Source of the DNA: Aquila chrysaetos chrysaetos
Taxonomy: Eukaryota > Chordata > Aves > Accipitriformes > Accipitridae
DNA length: 64,000 bases
NCBI RefSeq assembly: GCF_900496995.4
Contig: NC_044030.1
Coordinates: forward strand, 62,001 to 126,000
Reading direction: 5' to 3'
Within the stretch, counting starts at the first letter, position 1. Each line of letters opens with the position of its first letter. The notes under the pieces were generated by a model. The model searched no databases. It was not told the DNA's origin and saw nothing but the letters and a program-made list of their open reading frames with translations. Positions 23,763 through 35,400 of this stretch are shown one piece after another. The position numbers and the translations under genes are program-made.

Positions 23763-24669
23763 TCTGGTGTGTGTGTGTGTGTGAGAGCAGCCCGTGTGTC
23801 AGTGGTGCAGCACCTGGAGCGGTTGTGGGTGTGCAACCAAGTGTGCAAGCGCTGGTGACGTTCCAGCCAAACAAGCAGCGAGGAGGAGATGTGGCCAGGG
23901 AGTCGGGGGTGTGGGTGTCTAGGGGCAAGACCACCAGAGGGGCTGGCTATTGGGGGGACCAGGGCAATCCTTGGCAGCTCTGTACGTCTGTGTGTCTGTG
24001 CTGGTGTCTGCGAGAGGGTCTGATCCAGCAGCTGGAGTGGGGCCGTGGCCTCAAAGACTTGTATGTGCTTGTATGTGCCAGCACCTGGGGAGACTGGTGC
24101 CCAGGGGCAGCTACCAGGCTGATGGTATCTGTGCCTGGCTGCTGGAGGGACCCATATTGTACACACACACATACACGTATGTATATACGTATTTCCCACT
24201 AAGGGAACTTTATGCTGGTCAACCAGAGAGGAGAACAAGTTGAGGCTGCTGGTGCTGTTTCTGTTCATGTGGTCACTGCGTGCATGTCAGTGTTGCTCTG
24301 TGTGGACGACCACGTAGGTATGTGCTGTGGGTGTGTGTTTTCATACGTGCCGTTGGGGAATATGTCCTGAGTCTTGCTGCTGGTTGGACCTGGGGGCAAG
24401 GAGGTGCAGCAACTCCACCTCTTACCAGGCTGCTGGATTTGGCCTCTCCGAAACATCACAGAGGCTGGGAAAACCTGGGACTTCCTTGGAAACGTGAAGT
24501 CAGGAAGAGCCGCTCAAAGCCAGTGCACGTGCAGCACGTGGTGTCAGGTCGCCTGCGGGAAACCTGCGGGGCAAGAGGCGGGCAGGCCGGCCGCAGCTGT
24601 AGGCACGGGCAGCATCGCTCGACTGCCCAATTTTCTGTTGAAACGGGACCGCCTTAATTGCCTTTATCG
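23763..24669. other. Repeat-derived or intergenic DNA with a short GT microsatellite
   Basis: A (GT)8 run at 23767-23782 is followed by GT-rich, moderately GC-rich DNA and a short CA/TA-rich stretch near 24161-24190. No gene was recognised. The segment may belong to the same element as 23488-23762. Confidence 0.45.
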
Positions 24670-27050
24670 GCAGGATTGTGGTGGGTCCAAACACGGTCTG
24701 TCTTTGGGGACATGCTGCCGGGATTGTGGTGGGTCCAAACTCACTGGGGACATACTGCTGGTATTGTGGTGGGTCCAAACGCACGTTCTCTTTGGGGACA
24801 TGCCGCTGGGATTGTGGTGGGTCCAAACTCCTTGGGGACATGCCACCGGGATTGTGGTGGATCCAAACTCTTTGGGGACATGCTGCCGGGATTGTGGTGG
24901 GTCCAAACTTGTTGGGGACATGTGGCCAGGATTGTGGTGGGTCCAAACTCCCTGGGGACATGCTGCTGGTATTGTGGTGCGTCCAAACGCAGGTTCTCTT
25001 TGGGAACTTGCCACTGGGATTGTGGTGGGTCCAAACTCTTTGGGGACGAGCCGCCGGGATTGTGGCGGGTCCAAACTCTTTGGGGACATGCTGCTGGGAA
25101 TGTGGTGGGTCCAAACTCACTGGGGACATGTGGCCAGGATTGTGGTGGTCCAAACTCTTTGGGGACAAGGCGCCGGCATTGTGGTGGGTCCAAATGCAGG
25201 TTGTCTTTGGGGACATGCCACCGGATTGTGGTGGGTCCAAGCTCCTTGGGGACATGCGGCCAGGATTGTCATGGGTCCAAACTCTTTGGGGACATGCAGC
25301 GAGGATTGTGGTGGGTCCAAACTCTTTGGGGACAAGGGGCCGGGGTTGTGGTGGGTCCAAACTCCTTGGGGACAAGGGGCCGGGATTGTGGTGGGTCCAA
25401 ACTCCTTGGGGACAAGGGGCTGGGATTGTGGTGGGTCCAAACTCCTTGGGGACAAGGGGCCGGGATTGTGGTGGGTCCAAACTCCTTGGGGACAAGGGGC
25501 CGGGGTTGTGGTGGGTCCAAACTCCTTGGGGACAAGGGGCCGGGATTGTGGTGGGTCCAAACTCCTTGGGGACAAGGGGCCGGGATTGTGGTGGGTCCAA
25601 ACTCTTTGGGGACAAGGGGCCAGGATTGTGGTGGGTCCAAACTCCCTGGGGACATGCTGCTGGTATTGTGGTGCATCCAAACGCAGGTTCTCTTTGGGAG
25701 CTTGCCACTGGGATTGTGGTGGGTCCAAACTCTTTGGGGACGAGCCGCCGGGATTGTGGTGGGTCCAAACTCTTTGGGGACATGCTGCTGGGAATGTGGT
25801 GGGTCCAAACTCACTGGGGACATGTGGCCAGGATTGTGGTGGGTCCAAACTCTTTGGGGACAAGGCGCCGGCATTGTGGTGGGTCCAAATGCAGGTTGTC
25901 TTTGGGGACATGCCACCGGATTGTGGTGGGTCCAAACTCTTTGGGGACAAGGCACTGGGATTGTGGTGGGTCCAAGCTCCTTGGGGACATGCGGCCAGGA
26001 TTGTCATGGGTCCAAACTCTTTGGGGACATGCAGCGAGGATTGTGGTGGGTCCAAACTCTTTGGGGACAAGGGGCCGGGGTTGTGGTGGGTCCAAACTCC
26101 TTGGGGACAAGGGGCCGGGATTGTGGTGGGTCCAAACTCTTTGGGGACAAGGGGCCGGGGTTGTGGTGGGTCCAAACTCCTTGGGGACAAGGGGCCGGGG
26201 TTGTGGTGGGTCCAAACTCTTTGGGGACAAGGGGCCGGGGTTGTGGTGGGTCCAAACTCCTTGGGGACAAGGGGCCGGGATTGTGGTGGGTCCAAACTCC
26301 TTGGGGACAAGGGGCCGGGGTTGTGGTGGGTCCAAACTCTTTGGGGACAAGGGGCCAGGATTGTGGTGGGTCCAAACTCCCTGGGGACATGCTGCTGGTA
26401 TTGTGGTGCATCCAAACGCAGGTTCTCTTTGGGAGCTTGCCACTGGGATTGTGGTGGGTCCAAACTCTTTGGGGACGAGCCGCCGGGATTGTGGTGGGTC
26501 CAAACTCTTTGGGGACATGCTGCTGGGAATGTGGTGGGTCCAAACTCACTGGGGACATGTGGCCAGGATTGTGGTGGGTCCAAACTCTTTGGGGACAAGG
26601 CGCCGGCATTGTGGTGGGTCCAAATGCAGGTTGTCTTTGGGGACATGCCACCGGATTGTGGTGGGTCCAAGCTCCTTGGGGACATGCGGCCAGGATTGTC
26701 ATGGGTCCAAACTCTTTGGGGACATGCAGCGAGGATTGTGGTGGGTCCAAACTCTTTGGGGACAAGGGGCCGGGGTTGTGGTGGGTCCAAACTCCTTGGG
26801 GACAAGGGGCCGGGGTTGTGGTGGGTCCAAACTCCTTGGGGACAAGGGGCTGGGGTTGTGGTGGGTCCAAACTCCTTGGGGACAAGGGGCCGGGGTTGTG
26901 GTGGGTCCAAACTCCTTGGGGACAAGGGGCCGGGGTTGTGGTGGGTCCAAACTCCTTGGGGACAAGGGGCCGGGGTTGTGGTGGGTCCAAACTCCTTGGG
27001 GACAAGGGGCCGGGGTTGTGGTGGGTCCAAACTCGTTGGGGACATGCCCC
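24670..27050 (+). repeat. 40-bp minisatellite, about 59 copies, with higher-order structure
   Basis: Tandem units of 40 bases share the core GTGGTGGGTCCAAACTC followed by CTTGGGGACA and a variable AAGGGGCCGGG or TGCTGCTGGG-type part. The G-rich strand is the plus strand. Marker units containing CTGCTGGTATTGTGGTG then an AAACGCAGGTTCTCTTTGGG variant recur at 24961, 25655 and 26390, spacings of 694 and 735 bases, so the array grew by duplication of blocks of 17-18 units. The right end (26761-27030) is seven nearly identical units. All six reading frames are open over long distances because 40 is one more than a multiple of 3 and the unit lacks stops on both strands; the giant open frames are therefore an artefact. 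Confidence 0.97.
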
Positions 27051-27620
27051 CCACCGCGACGCAGCGTCGAAACAGCGGCGCGGAGGAAAGCAGACGTGAA
27101 AGCGGGCCGGAGCCGGGGGGTTCGCCCCGCTGGCGGGTGGGGCGTGGCTGGGCGGGGCGGGGGCGTGGTCCACAGGGGGAGGCGTGGCGCCACGCCCCAC
27201 TGCCCCGGTCCCGCCTTCCCGGTCAGAGGCCGCCCCTGCCCTAGCGCAGCCGGTTCAGCGCTCCGTTCTCGGCAGCAGGTAACGGGGGACTCTTTCTCCG
27301 CAGCGGCGGCGGGGTCGGGTGTGGATCCCTTCCCGTCCCAGGAATACCGGAGCTGCGGGACCACCCCCCCCCGGTCCCGGGTGAAGGCGGCCGAGGCAGC
27401 CCACGAAGGGGCCACGGGATGGGTGGAGGCGGCCGTGGAGCTTTCTGCGGGAACGGACGGGCTCGGTCCGGTCCTCGGCCCGCGGTGCTGCGATCGCTGA
27501 GCGTTGTCCGGTGCCGCCGCCGCTCTCCGTGCGGTCGTACCCCCGGGGAGGCGGCCGTGGACGGGGCTGGGCTGGGTCCCGCCGCCGGTGGTACCGGTGG
27601 AGATGCGGAGCAGCGCTTGT
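27050..27620 (+). promoter_or_regulatory. FRMPD1: CpG island, candidate FRMPD1 promoter and 5' untranslated exon
   Basis: This is GC-rich, CpG-dense sequence immediately right of the minisatellite. It has overlapping GC boxes (GGGCGGGGCGGGGGCG at about 27150-27165) and no TATA box. A good splice donor, GGCAGCAG followed by GTAACG, has its GT at 27279-27280, so a non-coding exon ending at 27278 could splice to the coding exon that begins at 46862. It is the only island between TOMM5 and the first FRMPD1 coding exon and lies on the correct side. Transcription start and splicing are inferred; the island could also belong to an unrecognised transcript. Confidence 0.55.
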
Positions 27621-28990
27621 TAGCCGAGAGGGTCAAAACTGGCGGTTTTGGGTGAAAAGAGGTGTTGCAGTAAGTAGTACTGCTGGATTCGCTCGGCATC
27701 GACTGTTTCTCAAAAGCCGGGTGGAAAATTGCTTTGCTGCTGGAGTTTATAGCCAGCTCCAGGGATGTCTGCCCCAAACCTGGCTGTCGTCGAAGAAGTG
27801 TTGGTGGACCGGCTTAGCTGGCGGTGGCCAGGCTGATACAGTGGGAGAGATTGTGCCACGCTAACCCAGGGGTCTTGTAGAAAGCTGGTGGCTCTGAGGT
27901 TTGGTCTAATGTCCTACTGTTATCTTTTACCCAGAAATACCTGGCTCGCTGGGTGGCAGCTGTTTCTGCTATGTCTGTGTGAATGTAATGTTCATGACCT
28001 TGAATTTTGTGTGCCTCTCTCTTCATTTAGGTGACTTGTTTAGTGGTTTCTGGCCTAATCTTGCACCAAACGCTGTAAGCTAATTTTCTTTTTCATGGGA
28101 GGAAGATATACATGTGGCCCCACACCCCAAACAACAAAACAAGCAAACAAAAAAACCCCAACACCTCTCTGTTGCGGAATTCACAGTCAATGATTTTGCC
28201 TTTATAACCACAGTGGAAAAATATTGAGAGAAATTTCACCTGAGCTTGAGGGGGCAGAAGTCAGAGTGGCTTTAACATGCAAGCATCAGGTGCAGTGCTC
28301 TGGAGAGCTGCTTCATCACCAAAGGCAGTGGTCTCGCTGGGCAAAGGCAGGATCTAGGATCTCTGCAGGGCAGCTGGAGCACAGAGATCAGAACTCTGTG
28401 AAGGACAGCAGATAAGGTCAGGGCGGCAGCACGTGTTCATCTGGTAGGTGTTACAGATTTTTGTGTTGTTGGTCAAAGTGACTGGATTTTCTCCATTTGT
28501 ATGTGCTCACGACAGCTATCTAACCACTGAAAACACACCTTCCAGCTTCCGCCTGGGTAACCTGTTCTGGATGTGCATTTCTGATCTCCGCCTCTTGAGC
28601 ATCGTACGTTTTTGCTAACACTCTGCAGCAGCTTGTCTGTGGCTCCCTTGCTGAAGACGTTTACTACAGTAGTGGGAAGCTATCTGAAGTTTCTACTTCC
28701 TGGCAGATTTGGCTGAGACTTAACCCACCAGTGAGATGTGGCTGAATGGTCTAAAGGGGTTATAAGACAAGAAACGTTAGAAAGCCCATTAGTCATGGGG
28801 GTCTTGTCCTGGAGGAGCAGTCCTCCTGGCCTAGAAGAACCTGCAGAATTGGAGATGGAAATCATAGTCATGTTAGATGGGAAGCCCCCAGTGAACCATT
28901 TCCTCCGCTTTATGTCTTTCTGTGGTGCTGTTCCCACTCCCATATGGGGTTCTCTGAAGCAAGGCAGAGAGAAATGTTCAGAGGGCTATC
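27621..28990. other. Inferred FRMPD1 intron 1, left part; nothing recognised
   Basis: Non-coding sequence between the CpG island and the first intronic LTR. No named repeat or exon was recognised. Confidence 0.45.
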
Positions 28991-29563
28991 TGTTGTGGTT
29001 TAACCCCAGCCAGCAACTAAGCACCACGCAGCTGCTCTCTCACTCCTCCCCGCTCCCAGTGGGATGGGAAGGAGAATCAGGAAAAAAAAAAAAAAGTGAA
29101 ACTCGTGGTTTGAGATAAGAACAGTTTAATAACTAAAATAAAATATAACAACAACAACAACAATAATAATAAAGTATAACAATAATAATAATTGTAATGA
29201 AAAGGAATATAACAAAGAGAGAAATCAGATGCAAGAAAAGACAAGTGATGCACAATGCAGTTGCTCACCACCTGATCACCGATAGCCGAGCAGTGACCCA
29301 CCCCTCTTGGCCAACTCCCCCCAGTTTATGTACTGAGGATGACATTCTATGGTATGGAATATCCATCTGGCTAGTTCAGGTCATCTCTCTGATGAAACTG
29401 AGGATGATGTCTGAGGAAACTGAAAAATCTTTACCTTAGGATAAGCACGACTTAGCAACAGCTAAAACATCAGTGTTGTTATCAACATTGTTTCCACACT
29501 AAATCCAAAACACACTGTACCATCTACTAGGAAGAAAACTATATCCCAGCTGAAGCCAGGACA
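28991..29563 (-). mobile_element. Solo LTR with perfect 5-bp target duplication
   Basis: 573 bases bounded by TG and CA and flanked by CTATC on both sides (28986-28990 and 29564-29568). On the minus strand it starts TGTCCTGGCTTCAGC and ends GGGGTTAAACCACAACA, matching the LTR at 17484-18042 along most of its length. An expanded AAC/AAT simple repeat sits inside at about 29148-29190. A perfect target duplication suggests a younger insertion than the copy at 17484. Confidence 0.9.
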
Positions 29564-31790
29564 CTATCATACAACCTGATAAAAGTCCAAGCTGGAGAAG
29601 AAAAAAAAATCTGGAAGTCTGCAAGGCAACATTTCATTCTCCCTGCATAAATTCCAGCTGATGTCAGCTAGAGAGGCATCTAACCCTTGCTCCATGCCTC
29701 CATTTGTGAATCAGCGTGTGCTGCTCTGGCCAGACTGATGAGTAAGCTCTGGGACCAAACTGGGTGGGAAGGCCAAAAGCGAGGGTGCACTGGAATGATT
29801 GCAAGGACGCAGCACAACTCAAAGGAAGAGGCTGGCCCTGTGTCCAGCCCCATGATACTAAAGAGGTAATAGAGACAGTGATGTGGAGACAGGTCTCTCT
29901 CAGACAACAGTAGAGGGGTAGGAGGGCTCTGGATGGGCAGGGGGCTTGAAAGAAGCCAGTGAAGCCTTCCTGGAAATGGCAGGTAAAGTTCTTTTCCACC
30001 AAAGCTTCTTGGTCATGTCCTGTACCAACTGCAACTGTTGTAGGAAAGAGTGGCTCAGCAGCAGAAATGGCAGCGTTTGAGTGCAGCTGGGCTTGCGGCC
30101 AAGTGTGGAACCTGCTGTGGTGGAGACTCCTTTGCTTCTTTAATTTAGCTCTTGGTAGCAGGCATATGGCACACATTTCCCAGTGTAGTGCTATCTAATT
30201 TATCCTGGGTTTCATTCCTCTATAAGTTTTAGTAAATTACCCTTTAAATTCTTGCTAAGCAAGCTGCTAGCAAATAGAGCAGTGAGTTTAATGCTATTTA
30301 GTTATCTGGGCGGTAATGCTTGCAAAGAGCCTGGCATTTTTAAAGCTGAAGAGAAGCTCTTAGGCTTTTGTGAAATGGCTCTGTGTGCAGCATGAAATTC
30401 CCAAATCAGTCTTTTTCAGGTGCATATATTTTCCCTTTCTTTATTCTTCCTTTCTTGGCATTTGCCAAAAGGCTATGCGGAAGTTGTTTCCCAGCATATA
30501 GTCTTAATGCTCAGTGAAATCTGAGGCACATGTAAAGATCGTCTTTATCAACAGGTATGGAGGAACCTGTTGCATTGCCTGCCCTAAACTTGTGTATGCT
30601 GTGGTGAGTTTTCTTCTGCATGAACAATCCCAGGAAGACATGGGAAATACTCCAGAATGCTGAACTTTACAGGCATGTTTCTTTGTTCAAGGTCTGCATC
30701 AGGACATGGAGATCCATGCCAATATGTGGAGTTCTGCACAGAATCCTCTTTTTTTTTTTTTTTCCCTGTTGTGCAAATTGCAGGTGGCATGAAAAGTGTT
30801 GCTAATGGGGCGACCTGCTTGATTTCGTGGTATTGTGCATACAGGGGCTGGGGAAGAGGATCCAACTATACACTTACAGGCAGTTCTTTTCATCACTGTG
30901 AAAAGAAGTTACTCTTGGAAAGCTAAGTTAGGAAATTAGAGGGGAACATTTCTTCTGTGCTGGCAGTTCTTGTCCAGAGAGATACAGCTGAAGGGATGAA
31001 AATCTTCGCACACTTCCAACAAGTCTATTTTTGGAAGTGAAAGCTATTCAGGAGTGGAAGTATTGATTTTTCTCCTTTCCACCTTGAACATTCTGTTTAT
31101 CATTTTGTTCAGTTTATGTGTAATGGACCATACACAAAGCTATTCTTACTTGTCCCCTTCTGCTCTAAATATATAAGCCAGGCAAGGATGTAGGGCCTTT
31201 GCTAAAATGATTTTTATTTGGCGCCTGAAGTCTTTGCATGCTATATCCAGAACCTCATATTTTAAAACTAATTCAGATATGAAGCCTGTTATGTCTGCAG
31301 GAAGCCAGAGCACAGTGAGGGTGTAATGGTGCAGGCCAGACTTGCAAATGACTTCAGAAAGCAAGCTAACAGCTGGCACTGCCTTGCAGATTGGCTGGGG
31401 AGAGCAGCAGTGAATGGCTAACTTGTGCTCATGGTCACTAATGGCTTCTGGCCACCAGTAGTATGTCTGGTCAAGCTAAAAGAGGCAAAGGGATCATCTT
31501 CATGAGTATCTGGCAGCGGTAAGCATAATCTGGCAACACCAGTCACCCTGCTCCTCTGCTGTTTGTATCTGTTCTCAGGCAAACTACAAGATGTGCTCCT
31601 GGCTCCCTGGGTCTGGCCAGGTGTTACTTGGCTTTTGCTTAAAAATGCCACATGACAGATTCCTCTGGGCTTCTTGGAAGATGGCTGTGCTAGGTGATTG
31701 CTGTGCAGATTATAGTTTATTTGGGGCTTCAGGTTCATCCTTCAGCTGGCGAGCAGCCACGGGTCTCTTCCACTGTTGTTCTGCTGCAAG
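29564..31790. other. Inferred FRMPD1 intron 1; nothing recognised
   Basis: Non-coding DNA with a T-rich run near 30749-30764. No transposon boundaries or exons were recognised. Confidence 0.45.
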
Positions 31791-32406
31791 TGTTACCCCA
31801 TCAGAAAGTAACACCCAAAATACACAAAGTATGTTTAGAGAGGAGACATTGCTTTATTCTGCTCAGGGTGCAAGGTGGAAGATTGCCACAAATCGTGCAC
31901 GCCCGCTGAGGTTTTCAGTCCATACTTATACACTACAGTTAAAACACCATGCCTATCTAATACACATGTTCTGCCTAACTATTGCATATTCATTATATTC
32001 ATTATGTTGAGCAAGCATGACATGTTGTTCTCTTGAGCAATCATCCCAGAGTCTTCTATGCCTGCACATCTCTGGGGGTCTTTGGTGGTCGTTCGGGGAA
32101 GAATACCCCTACTCCTTTTGTCCTTTTATGGTCACGTGTCATCTGAGGACACCAGGGTCTTTGTTTCTCTTGCCAACCCAAAGGAGGATGTGTGTCCTTA
32201 ATTAGCAGGTCTGTGACTCTTTAAGCATCCTCTGTTGTGAGTAGAATCTTAAACTAAGTAAGCTTTACTTTGAGTACACATAATCTAAACAGTCCTTGAA
32301 TAGCAAACATACCACACTTCTCATGTTTTAGATTTTTTTTTTTTTCTTTAACCTATCACTGCCTTCTTATTTGTTAATCGGTCTTTTGAAAGCTTGAGGC
32401 AACACA
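31791..32406 (-). mobile_element. Solo LTR of a second family
   Basis: 616 bases from TGTTACCCC (31791) to AACACA (32406). Flanks GCAAG (31786-31790) and ACAAG (32407-32411) fit a 5-base target duplication with one mismatch. On the minus strand there is a TATA-type element (plus TTATAC near 31926) and AATAAA (plus TTTATT, 31853-31858). The minus-strand end GGGGTAACA resembles the GGTAACA end of the LTR at 7997-8623. The right boundary is less certain than the left. Confidence 0.75.
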
Positions 32407-35400
32407 ACAAGGCCCTGGCACAGGGCTGGACGTGGAGCCACCTTGCCAGCAGTGCTGAGTCTGTGCCCTCACCAGTAAACCGTGTGTCCGGAGGTGGCAC
32501 GGGGTCTCATGGCATTCCTCTCCGCCATGGGCACCTCGACCTCAGACCGTGTTGGTGCAGGGAAACATCTGCTGCATGGCAGGTTCCCCTGTGAAAAGCA
32601 CCAGAAAGCTGTGGCTGGGGCTCTGAGAAGCTTTGTCCCAAGTGACATGCACCTGTGAAGATACTGTGGTCTTTCACAGCCGGAGTGCGTCCGTGTAAAA
32701 CCTGACCAGTGCTGTGGGAAAGAGGAAGGTCGGAGGACTCGGGCAGTTGGAATGTGCAAGTACAGGCAGCACAGGCTGTATCTCTGGGGGTGTCCCTGCT
32801 GTTCCTGGGAAGCATCATCTGTGTGCAGAAATTGCATCAGGCAGAGTTCAGCAGCACCACGGCCTGAAGCAGAATCTCTCCAGTCTTCCCTGGGTTGCCA
32901 CGTGCTCAAAATTCTCCTGCTGACTGTTTTTGACTTACAGCAGGTGGAAAGTTTCCTTTTTTTTTTCTTTTTTCTTTTTTTTTTGTTTCCTGGCAGCAAC
33001 TGTTTGTTGGTGAAGACCTGGGTTTCCAATAACATTAAAAAGCAACAGTGCTTTTTTTTTTATTTTTTCTGGGGGAAGCTGGTAGTGGTGGTAATTCTTT
33101 TCCTGACATTACAAAGAAGTGCTGAGTATCAAAGGTTTTTCCATTTTGGTTGAGAAGGAAATAATGCTATGACCTGGCAGCACTTTGTGGGAACTGCTGC
33201 TTGGGCACATGATGTTTCTGACACGGATTGCACCTCCTGAAGCGCTTCATGGCTTTCTTACCACATGATGTGCTATTTTCCTCCTTTAAGACTGGAGGAT
33301 ATAGTGCATCGTGGGAGGAGTCCAGTCAAGGACTGTGACTTCTTAAGCAGCTGCAGGGGACATCAGAAATGACAGTCCCTCAGACTGCTGCAGTCTGTCC
33401 GGTTACACAGTGTGGGTCCATTTTCCTGGGGTCAGAAGCTGCCCTGGCTCTGAGGGTGGGCTGATGAGTGGGCATAGTGGGGGCTGTCACTTTGTTGTTC
33501 AAGCTGTGATGAGCCACTCAAGTGCAAAGTACTTTCATTCTGTAGAAACAAAAGCCTAAAACCCAAGATGCACTGATGGCTCCATGAAAAACTAATTAAG
33601 TCAGATTGGTGCGCTTGCCTGAGGTAGTTGGTGACAACATCTGACAAGCCAGAACTTGCTCGCCTGCTCACTGAAATCAGGGCAATCCGAAGTGGTGACT
33701 GCTTGCTTGGAGGGGGGCTGGAGAAGGCTTGTGCACAGTGGTGCTGTAATCGGATGGTGCTGGACTTGCCTGGTCTTGCTTAGCACACAAGGTCGTATGT
33801 TTCTAGCGCAGCACAGGTTCTCTTTCTGGCTGCCAATGGCAGTAGATGAATCAGAGAATGTACACAAGAGTCTCGGGTTGTGGTGGTGTGCTGACCAGCC
33901 TGGAGGGTTCGTGGCCCATACTTCTGCGCAGCGCTAGGTCATAAGCTTGCCGACCCAGCGGCTTGTGCTGTAGGGTTCCTTCCCCTTTTAATCAAGTCAA
34001 AGCTGCTCATTTTCTGGGTCCTAGCTCAGCTTCCTCAACATGGAGAGGCCAAGCTGAAGAGCTCAGGACCTTCACCTGGTCAGAGGGACATCAGCTCAGC
34101 TGTGAAGTCCTTGTTAAGAAAGCAGGCCATCCTGTGGTACCAAAGCAATTATAAGCAGAGGTGATCAGACAAGCAGCTGACATAAGAATATGGAGGATAA
34201 CAGACCTCAATCCTATTAGTGACAGCTGGCAATATTGAGCGGTGTCATGGGGGTGTTTTCCTTGTGAGGAGAAGCAGTGCTGCTGTAATGGGTGAGGGGA
34301 CTGGCGTCATGACACATGAGGATGTTTGTAGCCATGGGGAGGATCCTGCTCTGGACCCTCCTCCTTGGGCAGCAGGATGAGGCCTAGATGGGTCCATGAC
34401 TCTCACATGGCAGAAACTTTTGTGTGGGCAATTTGGGCTGGCCTTTGATCTGGGCAAGCCCCATGGGAATGCAGCTTGTCTCCGCAAAAGCTAGGGAAAC
34501 ATCACAGATTTGCTCATTTGCTTATATTGTGTTGACTTATGAGACAGGATGACCACAGTGATTTTTTTCTTTTTGTGTTTTGTTTCTTTTTTTTCCTTTT
34601 TTCCCCCTCTTTTTGCAAGGGTTCTGTTATTTAATTGTGTGATTGTGGAAACTGTAACAGAAGCAGCTCAATCACAGCCAAATAATGACAGCAGCATGGC
34701 CCACCCCAGCCCACGTATTCATGTTCCTTTTTCCTTAACTGTTCACCTGCCTTGCTGCAGGGGCTGGAGATGGGAGCCGTGACAGAGGCCCGTAAAAATC
34801 CTCAATTTCTGTAAAAAAATCCTTGGTCGTTGGAAGAGAAAGGAGGCCTGCCCTGACAGCGTCCGCTGTGTTTGCATGGACATGAGCCTGGGCAGAGTCC
34901 TGAGGGATGTTGAAGCTGGGAGGTAATGGGTGAATGCTGGCTGCTGGGCTGTACTTGTGGATGTGGGCTCTGCCTCCATGACCACATGCCATCCAGCTGC
35001 TCCTGCTTCTGGGCAGAACTCAAATCATGAGTACTGGGCAGTCTCAGTAGCATTTCAGGGTTGGTGTCTTGGGTCAAATGTCTCCTAAGAAGAGGAGTGC
35101 CCTTGTGGGCCAGGTGCTACACAGGCAGAAACATTCTTGGAGTGGTTTTTGGTATCGTCTTCCCAGTTGGGGTTTGCTTGCATTCTGGTGGGAGTCCAGG
35201 TTGCCATGGAAGCTTGAATTCTGTTCCTCTGGCCCAGCTGTTTCTCCTGACCATATCTCAGAGAACATCTTTAGAAGCTACTATGTGGAAAATCTGTAAA
35301 TTACTGTTCTGTCCCAGTGGCTTGCCAGGGCTGGCTGACCTTCAAAAGCTTTCATGCAGAGACGCCCAGTCCTCCCAAAAGTGTCTTCTGATGCAGCCCA

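Noticed and set aside
24670-27050. CRISPR-like array
   Set aside because: Units are contiguous, with no unique spacers and no cas genes, and the DNA is vertebrate. It is a minisatellite.
24670-27050. Repeated CTCF sites (ACAAGGGGCC resembles part of the CTCF core)
   Set aside because: The match to the core is weak and lacks the leading CCA context; not supportable without a matrix scan or ChIP.
24374-27500. Open frames of 645-956 codons in several frames
   Set aside because: They follow from a stop-free 40-bp tandem unit. All frames are open at once, the peptides are pure repeats and there is no splice or start context.
27241-27864. Open frames in the CpG island at 27.2-27.9 kb
   Set aside because: Frames on both strands are open because of GC content. 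I see no match to the N-terminus of a known protein; the verified FRMPD1 start is at 46866.
32469-33035. 188-codon minus-strand frame
   Set aside because: It runs into poly-lysine encoded by a T-rich tract and has no exon features.
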